From CAVTND01 sp963735955 (lineage in GTDB: Bacteria > Pseudomonadota > Gammaproteobacteria > Burkholderiales > Burkholderiaceae_F): DNA of 64,000 nt. Every line of letters begins with the position of its first letter. Position 1 is the stretch's first letter. Under the pieces are notes generated by a model that worked only from the letters and a program-made list of their open reading frames with translations, was not told the DNA's origin and ran no database searches. Below are positions 59,400 to 64,000 of the stretch, piece by piece. The translations under genes were made by a program, and so were the position numbers. Location: the NCBI GenBank assembly GCA_963735955.1, contig CAVTND010000016.1:407309-471308 (forward strand), written 5' to 3'.

Positions 59400-60650
59400 C
59401 GGATGCTGCCCGAGCCATGCGGCGACCGGCTGAGCATCGGCGCGCGGTGGGGGTCGCCGGCTGCACAGGTGCGCCACGAGCGCGATCGACCGGCAGCGCC
59501 GTGCGAGCGCGACGATGCCGCTGTCGCTGCATGCGTTTGCCTGGAGTCGGCGAAGCGCCGGTGCAACCGTCTGCGGTCAGGCGCTGTCGGCTGAGGCTGC
59601 GCGACTTCCAGGCCGGACTCGACCAGCGACGCGCGCGCATGCGGCATACCGGCTCTGCTGATGCCCTGCTCGATCTGGCTGTCGCCGCTGGCGTAGGGCG
59701 TGGGCGCGAGACCCAGGCAGCCGGCCGAGCTCGCGTCGTACTTGGGAAAGCGCCGCCGAACCGAACAACTCCTTGGCGAGCACCGAGGCGCCCCGCTGAT
59801 CCAATGGCGCGCAACCGGCTCAGCTGCGCCACCGGCGCGGCTGGCGCATCGAGCCAGCGCCCGGCGCGCGCAGATCTACGAGCGCCTGGATCATGCTGCT
59901 GACCAGCGCGACGCGCGCGCTCGCGTCGATATTCGCGCGCAGCAGCAGCAGCAGCTGGGCGCGTCGACGCTCCCGGCCAGGTGACGCTCCGATGAGGTGC
60001 TGCTACGCCTGCTGATGGCCGCTGCTCGGCGCAGGTTGCGAGCGCCAGCAGCGAGCCGATGCAGTTGGCGTGCGCACGTGCACTGCGTGCGTCAGCTGCT
60101 TGAGCTAGCGGCGCACGCGCCGCGTCCTGATCCTCAGCCGTCGGCCGCGGAGCACCGACCAGACGCGCTCGCCCGCATGGTGCTCGACGGCAGACATCGC
60201 CAGCAGGCTGTCGACGATGAGCTGATCAGACTGGCCCGCTGGCGCGCAGGTCGACCTCAACGATGGCTGACCGACCAACCGCATGTTGTCGATCCTGCCA
60301 CGCGGCGAGCGGTGAGCCGACGAGCCGTCGCGGCTGAGCTTCGTGAGCAACGTGCAGCCGGCGCGCTTTCCCGGCGGCGGAGCGCTCCGCGCCTCCTGAG
60401 CGGTGCGCGTCGGAACGTCGGCTGCGCCCAGCGTCCGCCGTGCACCGGCTCGCCCCGCGCCGGCCGTCGCTCAGCGGTCGGTGTCAGCGTTCGTCGCCGA
60501 GCTCGAAGCTCGGGCAGCAGCTCCGCGCCGGTTGTCGTAATCGTTACCGCGAAGCGACGCCGGTGTCGATCACTTCCGTACCTTAGTGAGCCGAGGATGG
60601 AACGACGTCGGGAGCTGAGCGGGTGCGCCGTGAAGGAGTCAGCTTCAGCG
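59400..60650 (-). mobile_element. IS110-family transposase remnant, heavily frameshifted
   Basis: No long frame exists, but joining frames on the minus strand rebuilds an IS110 DEDD transposase. In order: AARRLHVAHEA-like, the segment around IDNM (about 60275), VDLRASGP, VWSVLRG with AEDQDAARA (60100-60175), LSRLRAIG with SVLAKELF (about 59790), CLGLAPTPYASGDSQIEQG and ISRAG (59649-59716), then FADS and GKRMQR (about 59530) and a GIVALARR-like segment. The GLAPTPYASG...QGISRAG block is diagnostic for the family. Indels occur roughly every 50-100 bp. Ends cannot be fixed from the sequence. Confidence 0.72.
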
Positions 60651-60935
60651 AACTGTATCGAGTGGCTGTCTGGCAGAGTTCAACGTGGCTCCTGGCCGCT
60701 TCCGTCCAGCAGTAGCTACTGCTGAGGGCCGGATATGGCCCGTTAATCGTGGGCGCCCATAGCCACCCACAGTCTCCGCGTCTGTAACCAACACGCTGCC
60801 AGGCTCACTGCCTGGCGGCGTGATCGCCATCGGAGCCGGTGGCATCGGCGCGCGATGTGATCCCATCGCCGAACAAGCAATCTGTCGTAGTCCATAGACA
60901 GCGCGAGCGATTGGGCGCGGGACCATCCGGGCGAT
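60651..60935. other. Probable IS110 5' flank, no gene
   Basis: In intact IS110 elements the non-coding left end upstream of the transposase encodes the bridge RNA. This interval is where it would lie. I see some short palindromes (for example GTAGCTACTG near 60715) but cannot define an RNA. Confidence 0.3.
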
Positions 60936-61136
60936 TCAGATTCGGATCGCAGTGAGCAACTGACTTCGCTGCGCGCCGAAGGCGCCAGGCGCTCGGCGCC
61001 TTGCGGTGTCAACCAAGGGACGGAGACCTCTCGCTAGGCGATGAACGAAGGGCGGCCTTGCATCAACGTCCTGTGCCGCGCTGACGATTGGCGTTGAGCC
61101 AAGAACGGCCAAACAGGCAATGGCAAGGAACCTCAT
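60936..61136 (-). CDS. Truncated secreted protein downstream of mucD
   Basis: The ATG at 61136 begins a clear signal peptide (RFLAIACLAVLGSTPIVSAAQ). Only 45 further residues follow before a stop, with no recognisable domain (DVDARPPFVHRLA then low-complexity Arg/Ala). It starts 97 bp after the mucD stop on the same strand. The gene is probably cut short by the neighbouring insertion sequence or an indel near 61030. Confidence 0.4.
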   Translation of the reverse strand: MRFLAIACLAVLGSTPIVSAAQDVDARPPFVHRLARGLRPLVDTARRRAPGAFGAQRSQLLTAIRI

Positions 61137-61233
61137 CACCGTCCAGTCCTGTCGCGGAGATGAGATTCTCTCCTTGGCTTCGACGTCCGCAATGCAAACC
61201 CTGCCGAGGCACGGGCCCGGCAGAAGCAGGCGA

Positions 61234-62709
61234 TCAGCCGAGCTCGACCGGCACCGAACATGCGCTGACCATTGCGCTCGACCAGCACCGCGACACGCCC
61301 TTTGGCTTCGGCGACCTGGTTGCGAGTTCGTCGACCTGGCGCACGGTCTTGCCGTTGACCGACACGATGACATCGCCGGCGCGAATACCGCCTTCGCCGC
61401 GGCGCCGGCCGACTCCTGCACGACGAGTCCGCCTTCGGTGCCGAAGTTGCTTCGCTTCCTGTGCACTCAGCGGCCGCACCGCAACGCCGAGGCGGGCCTG
61501 CGGAGCGGCAACCGCTGCCGGCCTGCGCGACGGCGGCGGCGTCGCTGTCCATCGCACCGATCGTGATGTCGAGCGCCTTTTCCGAGCGATACGCGCCAGA
61601 TCTTGATTGCGACGTTCGTGCCGGCGCGATCTCGGCGACTGCGAGCGGCAGATCGGATGCCTTGTCGATCTTGCGGCCAGCGAACTCGACGATGACATCG
61701 CCTTCCTCGACGCCCGCCTTGCGGCTCGGAGCCGGCTCGACCCTGCCGACGAGCGCGCCGCGCGGCGATCGAGCCGAAGGTCTCTGCCAGCGGCTGGTCG
61801 ACCGACTGGATCGCGACTCCGATCCGAACCGCGCGTGACCTTGCCATCCTTGACGAGTCGGTCCTTGACCTTGATCGGAGATCGATCGGGATCGCGAACG
61901 ACAGGCCCATGCAGCCGCTGCGTCGAGAGGATCTGCGAGTGATGCCGACGACTTCGCCCGTCATGTTGAAGAGCGGCCCGCCGGAGCTGCCGGGGTCGGC
62001 CGCCACATCGGTCTCGATGAAGGCACGAGACGCTGTCGGGCAGGCTGCGCGACTTCGCGGACACGATTCCCGCCGTGACCGTGCTCTCGAGACCGAACGG
62101 TGATCCAATCGCTGCGACCCAGCTCGCCGACCCTGAGGTTGGCCGGATTGCCAGCTTGACCGTCGGCAGATCCTTCGCTTCGACCTTGACAACCGCGACA
62201 TCGGTCAACTTGTCGGCGCCGAGCACCTTGCCAGTGAACTCACGTTGATCGGCCAGGCGAACGCGCAACTCGCTCGCGCCTTCGACCACATGCGCGTTGG
62301 TCAGGATCAGGCCGTCCGAGGTGACGATGAAACCCGAACCGACGCCACGTCCTTCCGGTCCTTGCGGACCGCGCGGACCGAACTGCTGACCGGGTTGATT
62401 AGGGATGCCGAAACGACGAAGCATCTCTCCCATCGGACCGTCCATGTCGTTCGGGTCGAGCTGCGCGGGCATGCCCTGCGCGCGCTTGACGACCGCGATG
62501 TTGACGACCGTGGCACCCTGACGTTCGACGAGGTCGGTGAAATCAGGCAGCGCACGTGCGGATGCCGCGGCCGGCGCCGTGACGGCCGATGGCGCCGAAG
62601 CAGCGGTCGCGGCCGGCACCGCCGGCGACTTCAAGTGCGCGCCTGCGACGAACGCGGCGGCAACTGCGCCGGCGACCAGAGTTGGGCGAATGAACTTCCG
62701 TGCTTCCAA
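61234..62709 (-). pseudogene. mucD: MucD/DegP-type periplasmic serine protease, multiply frameshifted
   Basis: An HtrA-family protease of about 490 aa that degrades misfolded envelope proteins. The TTG at 62709 follows GGGAGG and starts a signal region (LVAGAVAAAFVAGAHL). The catalytic triad is present: His in LTNAHVVEGA, Asp in KLTDVAVVKV and Ser in DPGSSGGPLFNM (GNSGG in most relatives). Two PDZ domains follow, ending NGQRMFVPVELG when read through, with TGA at 61234. Indels occur near 62150, 62030, 61935, 61875, 61820, 61760, 61615, 61520, 61450 and 61255. All conserved blocks survive, so the gene may be functional in the organism. Confidence 0.87.
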
Positions 62710-62957
62710 GCAAACCTCCCATTGATTATTGATGTAGGTCCGCGATCGCCGACTGTGCGGCGACGACGCCGAGCGACGCGATGGCCGCTTGAGCAGCTTC
62801 GGAGTCCGGCTCGCGGAATTGGTTCAACAGGTTCCCGTCGAATCGAGCGGGAACTCAAGCCGCGCGGCGATGTCGCGCGATCGATTGCCGAGGTCAAGAT
62901 CGCGGCGCACTGGGAAACCTTGCGCGCCAAAGTGCGGAAGCTTGCCCTTACGAGGCA

Positions 62958-63697
62958 TCAAGTGTGGCGCATCAGTCTTGACGTGCTACGGATAGGGCCG
63001 TCCTGCCGCAATAGGCGGAACGCCTGGACGGCGCTCTGCAGTCTGCGTCCGTGAGGGTCAAGGCGAACGGTCACACGCGAACGACTCGTAGCGCCCGACA
63101 GTACGGCGCCAGTCAGCAGAAAGGCGAGCACATTGCATGGAAGCTCGGTGTCAGCCGCGGCGGAATCTTGCGTAATGCTGACCCGCGACTCCGTACTGAC
63201 GGGGGCAGCGACCCGTCCAGCGCGCAGGACGAAATAGTTGACGCCGCTTGCGGCTATCACCTCATCGGCCGCAAGCTTCGTTCGCGCCACCGAGTCTCCG
63301 CCCAGGTGATAGCGCCAGTGCGCCGATCCGATCCGCTGTAGCCCACCGAAATCCATCGCCCAGGCAGACCGGCCCGCTTGGCGAGCTCGAGGCAGCCTGA
63401 CAGGCCGTCAACCTCAAGTTGCCATGCACCGGGCGACAAGCCCCTTCGATTCCCGCCGGCGAGGTAGATCACATGCGCCGCGCGCTCAATCAAGGGGGCA
63501 AGCGTGTGTGGCTGCTCCACGTTGGCGAAGACAACTTCGGCAGATGCCAACGACGGTTCGGGGGCAAGGCGATCCGCGCTTCGCACGCAGGCGATGACCG
63601 GCACCGACGCGGCACACAGGTAGCGCAGAACATAGCGGCCGGTCTGCCCGCTTGCACCGACGAGAAGAATCGAATCCCTGACGCTTGTTGTTCCCAT
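62958..63697 (-). pseudogene. NAD(P)-binding Rossmann protein (NmrA/atypical SDR), frameshifted
   Basis: About 246 aa. From the ATG at 63697: SILLVGASGQTGRYVLRYL (the GASGxTG dinucleotide loop), then VIYLAGGNRRGLSPG with VDGLSGCLELAKRAGLPGRW. After an indel near 63350 it continues MDFGGLQRIGSAHWRYHLGG, then TKLAADEVIAASGVNYFVLR plus AGRV, the SGxxYTIVRP-like site of atypical SDRs. It ends at 62958. The substrate is unknown. It sits 248 bp upstream of mucD on the same strand. Confidence 0.8.
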
Positions 63698-64000
63698 ACT
63701 GCGAATCGACGGTCGTGGTTCTCTCGGGCAACAAGAGCAGCTCCTGACAATGGACTGCGTAATGATCGAACGTCTGCGGCGCGTCCGCGACCCCATGCGT
63801 CCGCGACCCATTGATGTGGGATTCGCTGGATTACCAACAACCCATTCGCGATCATGGGTTACGAGTCTGGCCAGCTGCCATGCGGATCCGGTTCGTGGGG
63901 CTGACAGCGTGAATATTCCGCACGCAAGACGTGGCGAACCCTGCTGCAGACCGCAGGCGGCAGGGCCAAGATGACGTCGAGCAGGCCATAGCAGCGGCTC
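63698..64000. other. Right-edge non-coding stretch
   Basis: No supported gene. A 16-bp direct repeat (GCGTCCGCGACCCCAT at 63781, repeated with one deletion at 63797) is the only structure I see. Confidence 0.4.

Noticed and set aside
63781..63811. 16-bp direct repeat at the right edge as an attachment site
   Set aside because: No integrase or tRNA nearby, and adjacent tandem copies do not fit an att pair.

Overview
The window is G+C-rich DNA from a Gram-negative bacterium. The gene set fits Proteobacteria, most likely Betaproteobacteria (Burkholderiales-like): GspB/ExeA, DUF4124, LapA, LemA/DUF2207, a TAXI-type TRAP transporter, an oxidoreductase-like zinc peptide, CstA/YbdD and a spermidine-type ABC transporter. 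This placement rests on gene content only. No rRNA, tRNA or CRISPR array was found. Many conserved genes are split by single-base indels, densest at about 35.2-37.5 kb and 59.4-60.6 kb. That suggests uncorrected long-read consensus errors more than true gene decay, so broken genes are given as one feature spanning all frames.

Layout. 0-4 kb: a tri-haem HzsA-like protein running off the left edge, and a broken apbE. 4-6.2 kb: a 75-bp tandem repeat, an orphan ParA-like ATPase and a hypothetical gene. 6.3-10.3 kb: a potDABC-type polyamine ABC operon. 10.5-12.4 kb: a ClpX-like ATPase without its zinc domain, and a secreted protein. 12.6-15 kb: cstA-ybdD. 15-23.5 kb: a TIR/beta-propeller protein, a patatin-type surface protein, a permuted-papain-like secreted protein, a crotonase and a small Cys-rich protein. 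23.5-31.3 kb: two copies of a serine-hydrolase gene (one with an in-frame deletion) flank a three-gene ATP-grasp cassette, a ROK kinase, a LapA-like protein and an orphan hypX. 31.4-34.4 kb: a flavin reductase and gspB-exeA. 34.5-41 kb: two toxin-antitoxin modules with palindromic operators, an amino-acid ABC operon with an FAD oxidoreductase, a DUF1127 gene and an AraC remnant. 41-45.4 kb: an enolase-superfamily enzyme with a TAXI TRAP transporter. 45.5-56.5 kb: GFA, DsrE, lemA-DUF2207, a Ca2+/H+ exchanger, an M28 peptidase, a Bcr/CflA transporter, a SYLF protein and a UvrD-like helicase behind a LexA-like box. 56.6-64 kb: a small conserved protein, a TonB-like protein with 15-residue repeats, a decayed IS110 transposase, a MucD/DegP protease and an NAD(P)-binding protein.

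Most of the DNA is ordinary metabolism and transport. The best candidates for something less described are the ATP-grasp cassette (24.3-26.4 kb), the TIR-propeller protein, the divergent ClpX-like ATPase and the orphan HypX.
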